Source of the DNA: Immersiella caudata
Lineage: Eukaryota > Ascomycota > Sordariomycetes > Sordariales > Lasiosphaeriaceae
Assembly (NCBI GenBank): GCA_030512335.1
Contig: JAULSU010000003.1
Location: 5,518,001-5,582,000 of the forward strand
Direction: 5' to 3'
DNA: 64,000 nt
The notes beneath the pieces are model-generated. The model was given only the letters and a program-made list of their open reading frames with translations. It was not told the origin of the DNA and did no database searches. Shown one piece after another: positions 10,624 to 21,919 of the stretch. Positions within the stretch are counted from its first letter, which is position 1; each line of letters begins with the position of its first letter. Position numbers and translations under genes: made by a program.

Positions 10624-10941
10624 TCAGTTATAGTTGAACGCGATCAGCGCCGAGATATGCTCGATTCCCTCGATAGTTTTGACCGTGTTGGAGGACACTC
10701 TGAGGTCTAAGAGATTCTTGGAGGCGGCTTGCAACGCGTCCGGAATAACTGCATCAGCAGCGAGGTCCGTCGCTCGGATGGACATTTTGTACCGCTCAGC
10801 TTCATTCATCGCGTTGAGAACCCCTTTGCCAACGGCACCGACTTGCTGGCCCCAAAACAAGAAGCTGAATAGCTCCGCCTCCTGGCCTGTGATGGTTTTC
10901 GTCACGATCGTGTGGACTCTCTGGTTGACGTTGACCGGCAT
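10624..10941 (-). CDS. unrecognised open frame, possible 3' exon
   Basis: 105 codons from ATG, and the frame stays open about 30 codons further upstream (to about 11050), reading DSADAATLAALCRAIYRI before the ATG. Composition is protein-like (amphipathic, balanced charge, segments such as TGQEAELFSFLFWG). I do not recognise the family, and no upstream exon with a good acceptor was found. It could be the last exon of a degraded hypothetical gene like the one at 17.4-18.4 kb. Confidence 0.3.
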   Translation of the reverse strand: MPVNVNQRVHTIVTKTITGQEAELFSFLFWGQQVGAVGKGVLNAMNEAERYKMSIRATDLAADAVIPDALQAASKNLLDLRVSSNTVKTIEGIEHISALIAFNYN

Positions 10942-11323
10942 TCCCTTGAGAATCCGATATATCGCGCGGCATAGCGCCGCAAGGGTCGCTGCATCTGCAC
11001 TGTCGCTGATATTGAGTGTTTGCGAGAAAATCCGTCGGCGACATATGTGTGTATCACGATGTAGTTACGCCTGATGGTCGTGTAACCAAGTCGGATCACG
11101 ACCACGGTGTTGAGGCTTAGGGAGAGAACGGACAACCTGGTTATCGGTAGGGAGAAAGCTTGGTCCGGTCCCGGCATAGTGGAGCCTGCTAATATACAGT
11201 GGAGCATCGCGTGGCGTTGGCCTGGAGCACCTCCCCCATTTAGCCGTTTGGCGAGGTTGCAGACCGACAACAATACGACTCTCAGCCTTCCGTCCATCGC
11301 AGCGCCCCGGTTTCGACGACACC

Positions 11324-11440
11324 ATGACAGAGGCCAAAGTCTCGCTAGAAGCAATCTATCTACCCGATGCGTTCGATCGTTCCGCGTCGCTACCCAAGCC
11401 TCGGCAAATCGTCCTATTCCGATTTGCTGCATCCAGTTAG
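11324..11440 (+). other. short open frame, possible exon or relic
   Basis: 38 codons from ATG to TAG with protein-like composition (MTEAKVSLEAIYLPDAF, then KPRQIVLFRFA). It is too short to classify, no splice partners were identified, and it ends about 150 bases before the esterase start. Possibly the first exon of a lost gene. Confidence 0.2.
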
Positions 11441-11588
11441 CACCGTTGGAGCGCTCACTTCGCCAGACCTCTGTTTGGATCAACCGGACTGTTACGTCCG
11501 GGGCCTTCCTTGGTATATACCTGAGGTAGGTGTCAGCGTCTCTCCTCGATGACTGGGCTCTGTAGTCGTCTGTACTCACATATCCGAA

Positions 11589-12773
11589 ATGCGTTCAGCC
11601 GCGATCCTCTCTCTTGCCCTCCTGGCAGGCAGTGCCATCGCCCAGCAAGCTCTCCTCTGGGGACAATGCGGCGGAAATGGATGGTCGGGACCCACCATCT
11701 GCGCGGCTGGGAGCTGCTGCTCTACTCAGAATGCCTGGTACGCCCAGTGTACGCCAGGCGCGGGATGTCCTGGTAGTGGCAGTGGCCCGACAACCGTGCC
11801 GACCGTGCCGACCGTCATAACCACACAGGCCCCCATCACCACGGTCAGGACAACTGCACAGGTGACGACCACGGCAGCTCCCATTACCCCGGCGCGTCTC
11901 CAGCAGGTGTCGGGCTTTGGCAACAACCCGACGGGCACCCAGATGTTCATCTACGTGCCGAACAGACTCGCGACCAACCCGGCCATCGTCGTGGCGGTAA
12001 GTTCCAGCATCTTTCATTCGTGATTGCAACGAGCTAACCCAATCGACCAGCTTCACCCTTGTGGCGGCTCAGCTGAGCAGTTCTACTCGAGCTTCAACCT
12101 CCCGTCGTACGCCGACAGCAACGGTTTCATCATCATCTACGCACAGACAACAGCATACAGCAATTGTTGGGACGTCAACAACGCCGGATCCCTGACCAAC
12201 GGCGGGAGAGGCGACGCAACAGGTATCGTCAGTATGATCAACTACACTCTTGAACGCTTCAACGGCAACAAGGACAAGGTATACGTCATGGGCGCATCCT
12301 CAGGCGCCATGATGACGAACGTCATGGTCGGGTCCTACCCAGACGTCTTCGACGCCGGCGCCGCCTACTCGGGCGCCGCTTTCGCCTGCTTCGCCGGAAG
12401 CAACTCCCCGCCCACACCCATGGGCTCCAACCAGACCTGCGCGCAGGGTCTGCAGCACACGCCGCAGAGGTGGGCCGACTACGTTCGCAACGCCTATCCC
12501 GGCTACAACGGCAAGCGCCCACGCATGCAAGTCATCCACGGCCTGGGGGATACGTTGGTCCGGCCCCAGTGCGGCTATGAGCAGCTCAAGCAGTGGTCGA
12601 CCGTGCTGGGTTTGACCAACACCAACAACGTCACTGGCGGCGCCATGGGCTCGCAGTATACCCAGGTTAACTATGGTGATGGCTCGCGACTGGTGGGATA
12701 CTTTGGGCAGGGCGTCGGGCACTACGCGCCCCCGAATGCGCAGGTGATGCTCAGGTTCTTTGGTCTCATCTGA
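11589..12773 (+). CDS. secreted CBM1 + CE1 esterase (acetyl xylan / feruloyl esterase)
   Basis: Exons 11589-11996 and 12051-12773 (intron 11997-12050, phase 0) give 376 aa. A signal peptide (about 1-19) is followed by an N-terminal CBM1 cellulose-binding domain (residues about 20-55: WGQCGGNGWSG, then WYAQC). A Thr/Val/Pro linker (about 62-98) and a PHB-depolymerase-type CE1 catalytic domain follow. The domain has the oxyanion HPCGG motif near residue 138 and the nucleophile elbow GASSG (Ser219). A C-terminal GVGHYAP supplies the likely His. Such enzymes deacetylate or deferuloylate xylan on plant cell walls. All key elements are present, so it looks functional. Acetyl versus feruloyl specificity cannot be decided from sequence. 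Confidence 0.93.
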
Positions 12774-13709
12774 ACCGCGTGATCAAGAGAAGAGGATAGG
12801 CGGCAGTTGTACATAGTACATAGTTGTGCAGGTTGTACATACTTCAGCAAATATTAACAGAGCGCTAATGGAAGATACCAGAGCCATTTTAAAAATGAAA
12901 ACAGGCGTCAGGGAGATGCTATAACGCGCGGGCTAGATGTCAAAAGACGTTGTGGGGCTGGAGAAAGACATTGGGGTGATGTAGAGAGGGATTCCGCGAT
13001 TTGAAGAGCCCTGTAAGGAGATACTAGAGCAGTGCTCGAGATGAAGAGAGGCGTCAGGGGGGTGCTGTAGTGCAGTAGTCAGATTCAGGAAGGCATTAAG
13101 AGCAGCATGTAGGAAGGCACTAAAGAGATTTCTGCATGCTTTCAATTCGACAACCAAGGCCGTTTTGGCATGTAAAATTATAGTGAGGCGATACGTTGTC
13201 CTTGTGTTATCGACCGGGAACGGCTGGAAAATGGTACGCCTGTGGGAAACTGGTATATTGATTATCTTGTGGTTATATTTTCTGGATTAATGGAAGTTGT
13301 TAATGAGGAAGAAAATTGTAAAACGGAAAGAGGGAGAGGAAAGGTGGCTACATTCTGGCTCAAGGTTCAAGCGCCAGCTCGCTAGGCTTCCTTCGTTGAG
13401 GTCATTTTAACGCCGAAAAATGCCACCTTCAGGATACGGCCATTTATTGTTGGTTTTTTTGGCTTGTGAAAAGGTATTGAGACACACTTTGTTCGAACGC
13501 GGGGACTTGGTGTTTGTGTTTATTTATACGTTGCGTTTATTTATGGCTTGCAGCCATAAATCTAAAATCTAAAGAAACATATTTCGCAGCTTCAAGGCCT
13601 GATATGATTGATAACTGAGATCACGCTCAAGGTACACACACACGCCAGCCTTAAATCGATGCCATACGCCCGAAGTATCCAAACTTCTTCATTCACAGTC
13701 ACGCCTCTC
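12774..13709. other. convergent 3' intergenic, AT-rich
   Basis: 936 bases between the esterase (+) and CoA ligase (-) stop codons. It is AT-rich from about 13200, with tataaatct-like and tttatttat motifs, and has two similar purine-rich segments (about 12903 and 13033, both with ggcgtcaggg followed within a few bases by tgctgta or tgctata). No gene seen. Confidence 0.45.
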
Positions 13710-15554
13710 TTACAGCTTCGTCCCCTCCTTCCTCCTCTTCTCCCTCTCCCGATCTCTCAACAACCGCCTCAGGATCTTTCCCGTAGGGCTCTTCGGAATC
13801 TCATCCACAAACTCTACTCCACCCTTAATCCACTTATAACTCGGCTTCGCACCCGCAACATGCTTAAACACTGCCTCCGCCACCTCTTTCTCCGGTTTCC
13901 CCTTCCACTCCGGCGCCCTCACCACAAACGCCTTCGGCACCTCTCCGGCCCTCTCATCTGGCGTCTGAATCACGGCGCAATCTGCCACCGTGGGGTGCGT
14001 CAAGATATGCGCTTCCAGTTCCGCAGGCGCGACTTGGTGTCCCTTCACCTTGATCAGCTCCTTGATCCTGTCAACAATGACAAGATGTTCATTTCCGGCT
14101 GGTGACAGCGTGATGAGCACCTCATCGCCCGTCCTCAACCACCGTCCGTCCTCGTCGTAGATGAAGGTTTCCGAGGTGGCGGCTTCGTTGTTGAGATAGC
14201 CCAACACGATGGATGGTGATTGCACAAGTAGCTCCCCGGGCTTGTCCAGCTCTGTGATCTCTTTTCCTTCGGGATCCATGAGCTTTGCGCGGAAACCAGG
14301 AAGCAAAGAGCCGCTGGAGCGGTGCATGACGTCATGCTCGGATGAGCAGCAGACGACCACGGCGGTCTCGGTCATGCCGTAGCCTTGAGCGACCTTCCAC
14401 TTGGGGTAGTGGGACAGAAGATTGGTGATGGTTTCTTGGCCGAGGGGGGCGGCGCCGGAGAAGACGAAGCGGACAGAGGAGAGGTCGTATTTCGCGCAGA
14501 TGTCGTAGGATTGGAGCATGCGGACGATTATGGGGGGAACCTAATAATTAGTTGGCCGTTGGGCTTGCCTTTAGAGCAGACGGGGGAGACCCACGATGAG
14601 GAGCTGTTCGATGCGGAAGCGCTGGATGGCAGCGAGATAGGATTCGAACTCGAACTTGGGGAGGACGACAACCTCGTCGCCGCGCCAGGTGGCGGTATGA
14701 GAAATGACGACGAGGCTGTAGATGTGGCTCATGGGGAGCAGGCCAAGCTCAACTTGCGTCTCAATCCCGTACTTCTTCCGCCCGTAAGATTCGTGGGTGA
14801 CGTGCTGCAGGATGTTGGCGATGACGTTGCGGTGGGAGATCATCACGGCCTTGGGCAGCCCCGACGTGCCGCTCGAGTAGCACAGGAACGCTGGCTGGCG
14901 CTCGCCCTGGCCCTTCACCCACTTCAGAGGCGGTAGCTCAGGGAGCTTCTCGCCCTCCGAGATGAGATCCTCGACGCTCAGAAACGGCACCGCCTTCTTG
15001 TCGTCCGTCATGGGCAGGATGAACACCCTGTCCTTCGGGATCCCGACCTCCGCGCAAGCCTTCAGCGCGGTATCCAGCAGGGCAGTGCACGTGAAGAGCA
15101 CCTTCACCGCCGATGACCTCAGCTGATGCGCCAGCTCCGGCGGAGAGTACGACGCGTTCGCAAGACTCGCAATGCCCGAGACGCGATGCACGGCATACGT
15201 GGCGGGGATGTAATCGATGCTGTTGAGCGAGAAGACGCCCACCACCTTATCCCATGGTGTCCCCTCGGCCGGGGTCCAACCCATGCGCTTTGCGATGGCT
15301 TTCGCCAAGCTCTCGGTGCGGTGGAAGAACTCCTTGTGGGTGAAGGTGCGCCCTGTCAAGCCGCAGGTGAAGGGATTCCGACTCTTGGAGAATGGGCGGC
15401 GGCCATACTTCCCATCACGCATGAACTCGTAGATCGGGATGGAATCTGGAGGATCTGTGGCGCCGATATTAGCACGTGATAGAGTATTGACAATGCTTTG
15501 GACGAGCGCACCGATTGGGAGCTGCGGCACCCACGGGGGAGGGTAGAACACCAT
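13710..15554 (-). CDS. acyl-CoA synthetase, 4-coumarate:CoA-ligase-like
   Basis: Two exons (14595-15554 and 13710-14540; intron 14541-14594, phase 0) give 596 aa. This is an ANL-superfamily enzyme: the AMP-binding P-loop motif YSSGTSGLPK is at residues 226-235. QGYGMTE, then the RWLRTGD motif, and a C-terminal PTGKILRR lysine motif complete it. It activates a carboxylic acid as adenylate, then CoA thioester. The C-terminus is TKL, close to but not a standard peroxisomal PTS1 (SKL-type). The ATG at 15554 was chosen for homology; the frame is open further upstream but that sequence is not family-like. It is divergent from the zinc alcohol dehydrogenase at 16087, which suggests a joint role, for instance aldehyde or acid metabolism (inference). 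Confidence 0.92.
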
Positions 15555-16086
15555 GGCTGCTGGTTGACGTGAGTCTTCCACCTCCGCGAGCGACAAAAAA
15601 TCGATTGCAAAGGGAAGAAAAAGACGCCGACTTCGCGATGAAAGGAAGGAGCTAGAGAAGGAAGAAAACGAGGATGACGTCGCACGGGGTCTGCTAATCT
15701 CACGAGCCCGCTGATCCTCCTGCATGGCAATTGCCTCGGCGCGACGATGGCGGCGATTCCCCCGCATCAGGTAATCCCAAAACGGACAACCGATGGAACC
15801 GTTGGCGGATCCAGCTCTCGAGCGGCGAATGCTAGGCGATGCCCAGGCTTGTGGGGTACAGCTACCCCGAACTCCAAACGCAGGGCGGGGGAGTTGAGCC
15901 CCACCATCAGGCGGAATCCAAGTTTTGGGCCAGGGCATATAGGCCATGGGTTCTCGGCCAGACGAGGGGAGGTGATGTCGACGAATGAGATTGATATCAT
16001 CGTTGCGACTCGTGCTATGAGGTTTCGCGAATCTGCCAAGCTCAGCTCTTTGGCCCTGACCCTCCCTGACAAGACACTAGTTCAAA
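15555..16086. promoter_or_regulatory. divergent promoter region, CoA ligase / alcohol dehydrogenase
   Basis: 532 bases between two divergent start codons, with no convincing gene. It must contain both promoters. No clear repeat or binding site was recognised. Confidence 0.5.
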
Positions 16087-17311
16087 ATGGCCTCCCTCCC
16101 AGAAACCATGTTCGCCTGGCGAAAGCACAGAGGCAACCCCGAGCCCATATGGGAGGAAGTTCCCGTCCCGAAACCCGGCCCCACCGGAGTCTTGATCAAA
16201 ATCCTGGCATCTGGAGGTACACCTCCCAGCGGGCCCCCTTCCCCGCGCAAAATGTCGAGCCCTAACATGACGCCCCAGTCTGCCGAAGCGACCACAACCT
16301 CCTTACCAACGAAAAGCAAGCAAAGTGGTTCCAAGACAAATGGATTCTCGGCCACGAAGGCTGTGGGCGCATCGTTGAGTTCGGGCCCGAGATCAAGGAC
16401 ACCACGTTTCAAGTTGTACGTCCTGCCTCTCCCCTTTGCTACGACAATGCATTGACCCACCATAAACAGGGAGACATCGTCGCCCTCTACGGCGTCCCTG
16501 GCTGCGGCGCCTCCGACTGCCCCGAATGTTCCCGGGACCTCCCCCAGATCTGCGAACGCGGCCACCACTCCGGCATCGGCCAGGACGGGTACTACGCGCC
16601 CTACGCGACCATCGACATCCGAGGCTTGGTTCCCGTGCCTGAGGGCGTGACACCCGCAGAGGCTGCGGTGGCAACGGACGCGGTGAACACGGCATACCAT
16701 GCTATCCACAAGCGCGGTGAGGTCAAGGCCCATGAGACCATCTTCTTGTTCGGTCTCGGCGGCCTTGGGTTCAACGCGCTGCAGGTCATTCACAACATCG
16801 GGGCGAGGGTGATCGTTAGCGACATCAGGCAGCAGAGGCTGGATGAGGCCATCAAGTTGGGAATACCCGAGGAGGATATCGTCCCGGTGGGCAAGTCGCC
16901 CGCTGAGTTTGTAGCCGAGAAGGGTCTGTATATTGATACCGTTGCGGATTTCGTGGGCACACACCAAACATTCCAGGATGCCCAGCAAATCGGTATGTCT
17001 CTTGGTCTATGTTCGTCTTGGGATTTTTTGCTGACTAGTTCGCAGTCCGCCGAGGAGGAAAGATCCTGTGCGTCGGGAGTATTGATTCTGAGAACACCGT
17101 TCACATGCATCTCGGCACGCGCAAGAGGCTGAGCTTCATATTCACATATGGTGGGCAGGTTGGAGACCTGAGAGACGTGTTGGATCTGATTGCAAAGGGG
17201 GTTATTAAGCCTCAAGTCGCGCCTGGAAAGCTGGAAGATTTTCCCAAGGTGTTGAAGGCGCTGCGCGATGGAGAGGTTGACGCGAGAGTTGCACTTTTGC
17301 AAGAGGGTTGA
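16087..17311 (+). CDS. zinc-type alcohol dehydrogenase (MDR family)
   Basis: Exons 16087-16216, 16279-16415, 16470-16992 and 17046-17311 give 351 aa with all phases consistent. Catalytic-zinc ligands are visible as VCRSDH and GHEGCG. The structural-zinc cysteine cluster lies in CGASDCPECSRDLPQIC. The nucleotide-binding loop is GLGGLGFNAL. It should interconvert an alcohol and aldehyde or ketone with NAD(P). The C-terminal part is intact, so the protein looks functional. It shares a 0.5-kb divergent promoter with the CoA ligase. Confidence 0.92.
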
Positions 17312-17413
17312 GATATCACCTTTTTGAGATTGGAAAAGATCTAGGCGTTGCATGGAGCTCTTGTGGCCAAATGGGCACCAAAGACAATATAGGACGCGCC
17401 CACGAAGAGCTAT

Positions 17414-18440
17414 CTACATGTACAAGCACCGGAAACTAACGGGCACCGGCCCCCCGCTCCTCAAGCCTCCAAGGCCTCGAGTATAGCCTGAAGCGGCTTG
17501 GGATAGAATGGATTGAAGAGATTGAATCCCTTTCGTGGCTGCTGTGTCCCAGGGCAGCATCCTCTTCTTGCCGATGTGCTTGACGATGATATTGTCCAAT
17601 TTCCGGGCAATCCCTCGGAGGGCTTTAATCTCGTCGGTGTCACGGGTCATCTTGAAAATCTGCTTGACAGCAGAGAGGTACGGAATACTGCCACGATTTC
17701 TAGAGATATTCCCGTTAGCTTCTTGAACGCAGAGAGAATCGAATGAGAATTAACCTTAACCGCTCACCTCGCTGGGCAAGAACAGGACGGCACCCTTCCC
17801 GAATACAGCCACCACTGCGGTAGCAACTTGACTGGCCTTATATAGCGCGTCGAACCTGGTCGAGGAAATCCCTAGCTTCTCGCATATGGCGGTCTTCGCC
17901 TCGCTCACTTCCCCCCCTCCACCACCCCCCCCCCCCCTGTTGCCTGGTTCAAGAAGCCCCGGCGAGCTGCCTTCTCACTGATTTGCCCTTTTCAATGGAC
18001 GTCTTGGCTGCCTCCCACTCTGCATTGAAGGCGACAAGGGCGAGGTGGTACTGGACATTTTGGATGGCGCTCACACGTCGGTCACCGAGGTTGAGTGCGG
18101 CTTAATAGCTCAGAACTGCACCGATAACATTGCTTGACGCGTCTGCCGTGCTAGCGAGAAATGCATTGTACTCTGCGGCCTCCCCCGCAATAACCGCCAC
18201 ACGATTAAGACTCTTGCCAACCATATCTCTAAAGAAATAGGCCGCGATCTTCTGGGCCTGCTTGTTAGTGATGACACGACGAATGCGTGTGCTGCGCTGC
18301 ATGATCTTCACTGGCTTCCCGGAAAGAGCGTCAAAATGAGGCGACTCAGAGGCCCTTGAGATCGGCAGCACCGAACGCGTCGCTGATGTGATGTTCGATA
18401 ATTACCCGCCGGAATTTCGAGATCATCATCATCATCAGCC
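17414..18440 (-). pseudogene. broken hypothetical gene with in-frame TAA
   Basis: Minus-strand coding-like blocks run in order. First comes 18371-18105 (reading SPHFDALSGKPVKIMQ, then IAAYFFRDMVGKSLN). An in-frame TAA follows at 18104-18102, after which the same frame continues AALNLGDRRVSAIQNVQYH to about 17990. A purine-rich junction with C13 on the plus strand (17925-17937) comes next. Further blocks are 17916-17768 (SEAKTAICEKLGISS) and, after an intron 17767-17700, 17699-17414. The stop replaces what would be a CAA or similar codon. I do not recognise the family. Either it is a pseudogene or the stop falls in an unrecognised intron. It lies back-to-back with the HNH relic. Confidence 0.45.
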
Positions 18441-18482
18441 ATGCAGTTGTCTCCCGACTGGTAGCCACATATACTCACGACC

Positions 18483-18914
18483 TCAATTGCCGAAGCAGGT
18501 TGCGGTATCACGAACGCGGGTTACGCCATCGATGGGGCCCACCTGGTCCTGAAGGAGGAGTTGTCATGGTATAAAGAGAAAGAGATGGTGGGGTACAGGA
18601 TCGGAACTATGGGTATCGACGACAAAGCCAACATCCTCCCGCTTCGAAAGGACATCTACCACGCCTTCAATTCCCGACGTTTCGCTATTGTTCCAAGGGT
18701 TGTAAGGACAGCCTCAGTTCCTTCGCCTCAAGGCTCACTCCGGTACGTGAGCCATATCGTGTCACAGTCTGGGGCAGAGTTGTGGCCATATGTCCACAAT
18801 GCGATTGTCGAGTCCCTGAATGGAAATGCCCGCGCGTACCTCTTCGCTCGTATTGCCTGGACGATCCTTTTCCGGGCCAAGTCTTTTGGTGGAGGATACG
18901 CCTCCTGGTGGTAA
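18483..18914 (+). pseudogene. relic of fungal HNH-nuclease-domain protein
   Basis: An open frame of about 144 codons reads GCGITNAGYAIDGAHLV, then ANILPLRKDIYHAFNSRRF, and ends FARIAWTILFRAKSF. This matches the layout of the fungal HNH domain: C-x-I-T, D-x-A/G-H-L-V, N-x-L-x-L-R-x-D-I, a His region, and the FARxAW helix. The N-terminal region that normally precedes the HNH core is missing, because the upstream frame closes near 18470, and the tail stops soon after the domain. Two core residues differ from the usual pattern, including ID-G-AHLV. It is probably a truncated copy. No transposon was seen next to it. Confidence 0.5.
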
Positions 18915-19026
18915 CGATAGCCCTTCTGGCAACGCCAACACCGCTCTCGACGATTACGAAACCCCTTTCGACAATGAAAAGATCCCTCTTGGAGGCATAC
19001 GGTATCCTACCTCAGGAAATCAGTAA

Positions 19027-19364
19027 AGCCTACAGGGCGGCGCAAAAGCACCAAGAGCCTGAGGAGGTTCTCCTTATTTGCCTGACTCGCAGGACTTCGA
19101 AACGGGCGATCAATGCCTATTTGCATTCCTACAAGTCATTAACCTATGACATCAAGGGCATACAGAGACCCCCCCCCCCCCCCCCCATAGCTCTTCACAT
19201 CCCTTTAAGACCTCAGTCTTCACTTCCTAAAGGGCATGCAGATATGTCTTGATGCCCCTTTGTATTCCTATAAGCACTTAGACTCCAAGATGAAGCGCAT
19301 GTAGAGATCGACCCGATACCTCTCTACATTGTGGAAACCCATGTTTTAACCCCCCTGCGCCCCT
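19027..19364. other. intergenic with C18 homopolymer
   Basis: 338 bases between the HNH relic region and the small secreted gene. It contains an uninterrupted C18 (19169-19186). A plus-strand frame of low quality crosses part of it, but I do not support it as a gene. Confidence 0.5.
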
Positions 19365-19881
19365 TCAAAAGTTTGAATCCACATCACAAGTACACTCACT
19401 AGCTGCCCGCCAATCATTCACCATCTCCTGATGCAGGGTCGTGTACCGTCTCTGCCCATCCGACCCGTGAAACAGATCCACATCCGCAATCGCCTCGCCC
19501 GCGCTGGGCAGCCAACACTGCGGGTTGTTGAACAGGAATCCATCACCCGCCTTCACTGTGCATATTGTCAACACACTATGAAGAAGACTTACTCCAGAAG
19601 ATATCGCACCACTTCTCCAGCATGGAAAAGCTCCCGTCCAAGTCCCTGCCGGGACCGACTCCCCATGCTGTGGCCGTGACGCGGTAGCGCGCGTAGGCGG
19701 CTTCGGACCAGTGGCTGTCCTGGTGGGCCTTGATGCCACAGGGGCCGTGGTGGTCAAGCTTGAACTCAGGGTTTAAGGTGATGTTTGATGGTGGGAGGGA
19801 CGACGACGGTGTTGTCTGCCACGGGGAGGGCTGCGGCTGTAAGAGGGCCTGGGCAAGGATGGCGAGGGGGAGGAACTTCAC
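19365..19881 (-). CDS. small cysteine-containing secreted protein
   Basis: Exons 19593-19881 and 19365-19555 (intron 19556-19592, 37 bp, phase 1) give 159 aa. An N-terminal signal peptide is followed by a mature domain with WGVGPGRDLDG and five cysteines (PCG, KWC, PQC, ECTC). The short length, secretion signal and Cys content suggest a fungal secreted effector-like or small extracellular protein; no named domain was recognised. The 37-bp intron is short but has a good GTAAGT donor and a CACAG acceptor. Confidence 0.72.
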
Positions 19882-21919
19882 GCTGATGGTGGTTGGGGGG
19901 GGCGGGCTTAAATTTAGTTGGGTTGAGGTACGTACGAGATGGTTGGCGAGAAAAAAGATGCTCAGAGAGGTGGATGTTGATGATGGCTGCCTTTTCGTTT
20001 AGAATGGACGGAGAGGGCAGGAAGTATTTATCCTCGACGGCCGCTCTCTGTTGGCTGCTTGGGTTTGACTTCATTGTGAACATCTTCGTATGTCGAGGTT
20101 GATGGTGGTGTAGGACCGAAATGTTGCGGCCAACCTGTCGCCATGTCAGCCGCCGTCCGCGGCGCAGCTCATATGGATGCTCTCGTGAACAAGGGCCGTT
20201 CAACCACGTCACCACGTAGGATGGCGACCGTATCCGCCGCGAGCCTACATCCAAGCTTTCCATTAGCCGATTTCTTAGCTTTCTTGGAACTTACGGAGTC
20301 TTACCATAATTAACGCCGAGCTAAAAGCGCGATGATCCTCTCCCTGATCATCGTTGCCTGCCTATTCCTGTCAACTAGCATCGAGCTTCCAGAGAATCCT
20401 ACCCGTTTATTTGTTCCCTGCAAAAGTACTAGCTTCTCGCCCACATGCTACTCAGAACGTACTAGGTCGGTGCGTCTACAGCTCTCAGCGTACCTGCCCC
20501 CTGCGAATCCTTCGCACAGCCCTCGGTGGTCTGGACCGCCGTCTAATTTCGGTAATTGCCGTTCGGCTTTGAGCGCGACTTTTACTTTGTAGCTCCGTCT
20601 CCTGGTCATATGCTGGATGCCTGTCTCCGTTGGTTTGCGTGGGAGTCGGCGATCGCGACGGGAGCGAGGGTTGGAAGGTGGTGAATAAATACTGCCTCAA
20701 AACAACTCAAATACCAGAGATTCGTGTTGCGGAAAGAAGTGATATTATCGGACGCTGCGAAACTGGGCAAAACATGTTTTGAGGGTACACGTACAAAGGG
20801 ACAAAGGAAGATCGATCTGGCCAAGAAAGCGTATCGGTGTTGTTGCGCGTAGAATGAAGAAAGCAACTCTCCAAAGCGCCCAGTATCTCGCGGGGGCCAA
20901 GAGGCTCCCCATACCAGGTAATTATTCGTTGCAGTCGAAATCGGAACGTCAACGGCGGTTCAGCCGTCAAGCAAGCGATAAGGTAGTGCTTTAGAGGCTC
21001 GGGAGTTCGCAAAATTGTGGTGCACGCTTCCCTCTGTGGAGAGGCCGAGCTCAAGGAAGGAACAGTCCATCAGCCGGGGCCAACGGGCGGAGCTCCCCTC
21101 GATCACGACTTGAAAAGGCCTTTTGTCAGTTGCAACCCGCACTCCGCCCTCCCCGCCACTATCTTCGCACCTCGATCGCCTACTAGCACGCTCGATTTTC
21201 GGCATGCGCGGGCACTGCTGCTACTTAGAATGCAGTGCGTCGCCAAAAGGATCACAGCAGGAGATCGACAACTCAGAATGCGTGCGACCAGAAGCAGTGC
21301 GAGGGCTGGGGCAGATGCTGAATCAGCACCAGCCAGAAGCGCTCTGCTTATCGCTCTTAATGTGCGTTACCATGATACTGGCCTTGGACCAAACGTGCCA
21401 AGCTAACGTTCTTCAACTTGGGTATAGAAAGCTCTCTACCTTGCCTGTGCGAAGCCATCGTCGTCCTCAAGCCAGCCGAATGTCAAATACCCTCGCCTGT
21501 ACTATTCACGGAACTTTACTGGGAAGGAACACAAGTGCAACGGAACATCAGGGAGTCATACACGAACATAATTATCCGCTAGGCGCATCGTGACCACTTG
21601 AGGTCGTACGTGGAGGTACGCTGTCTCACTGCGTTGTCCAGCGCCAACACTTCACCTCGGTGAAGGGACAGCGCTGACGGCATCGCCTCTTCTCAGTCCA
21701 GATCACGCAGTTTCACTAGTCGGTCCTGCGAGCCAATCACAACTTTGACGCATATGCGTCTCATCTGCATCTGCGGCTGAGCCACCGGCCACCCTCCATC
21801 AGCCGCCGACCCCTCATGGCAGCCTATATCAGTCATCCTTCGGGCTGCCACAGATAACTTCTTCTTTTCATCTCACCGAGGACACCTCATCACTCGAATC
21901 TCACACAAAAAACATCACG
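19882..21919. other. 2-kb intergenic region
   Basis: No gene I can support. Plus-strand frames around 21120-21593 have some protein-like stretches (for example QTCQANVLQLGYRKL) but no recognisable domain. A TATA-like motif (cctatatcag, about 21822) lies about 95 bases before the ATG of the next gene and may be its core promoter. Confidence 0.45.

Larger units (their letters stand above)
9216..11588. other. gene-poor, relic-containing interval
   Basis: 2.4 kb between the pepsin-like gene and the CBM1 esterase. It has no intact gene that I can support. It contains an HNH-type relic (9656-9886), a G22 tract (10022-10043), a minus-strand unknown frame (10624-10941) and a 38-codon plus-strand frame (11324-11440), listed separately. 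Sequence around 10080-10180 is AT-rich. Confidence 0.5.

Noticed and set aside
15555..15947. N-terminal extension of the CoA ligase to an ATG at 15947
   Set aside because: The added residues are not conserved in the family; the ATG at 15554 fits the family start.
1..17311. Biosynthetic gene cluster for a polyketide or nonribosomal peptide
   Set aside because: No PKS, NRPS, terpene synthase or transporter is present; the enzymes fit catabolism better.
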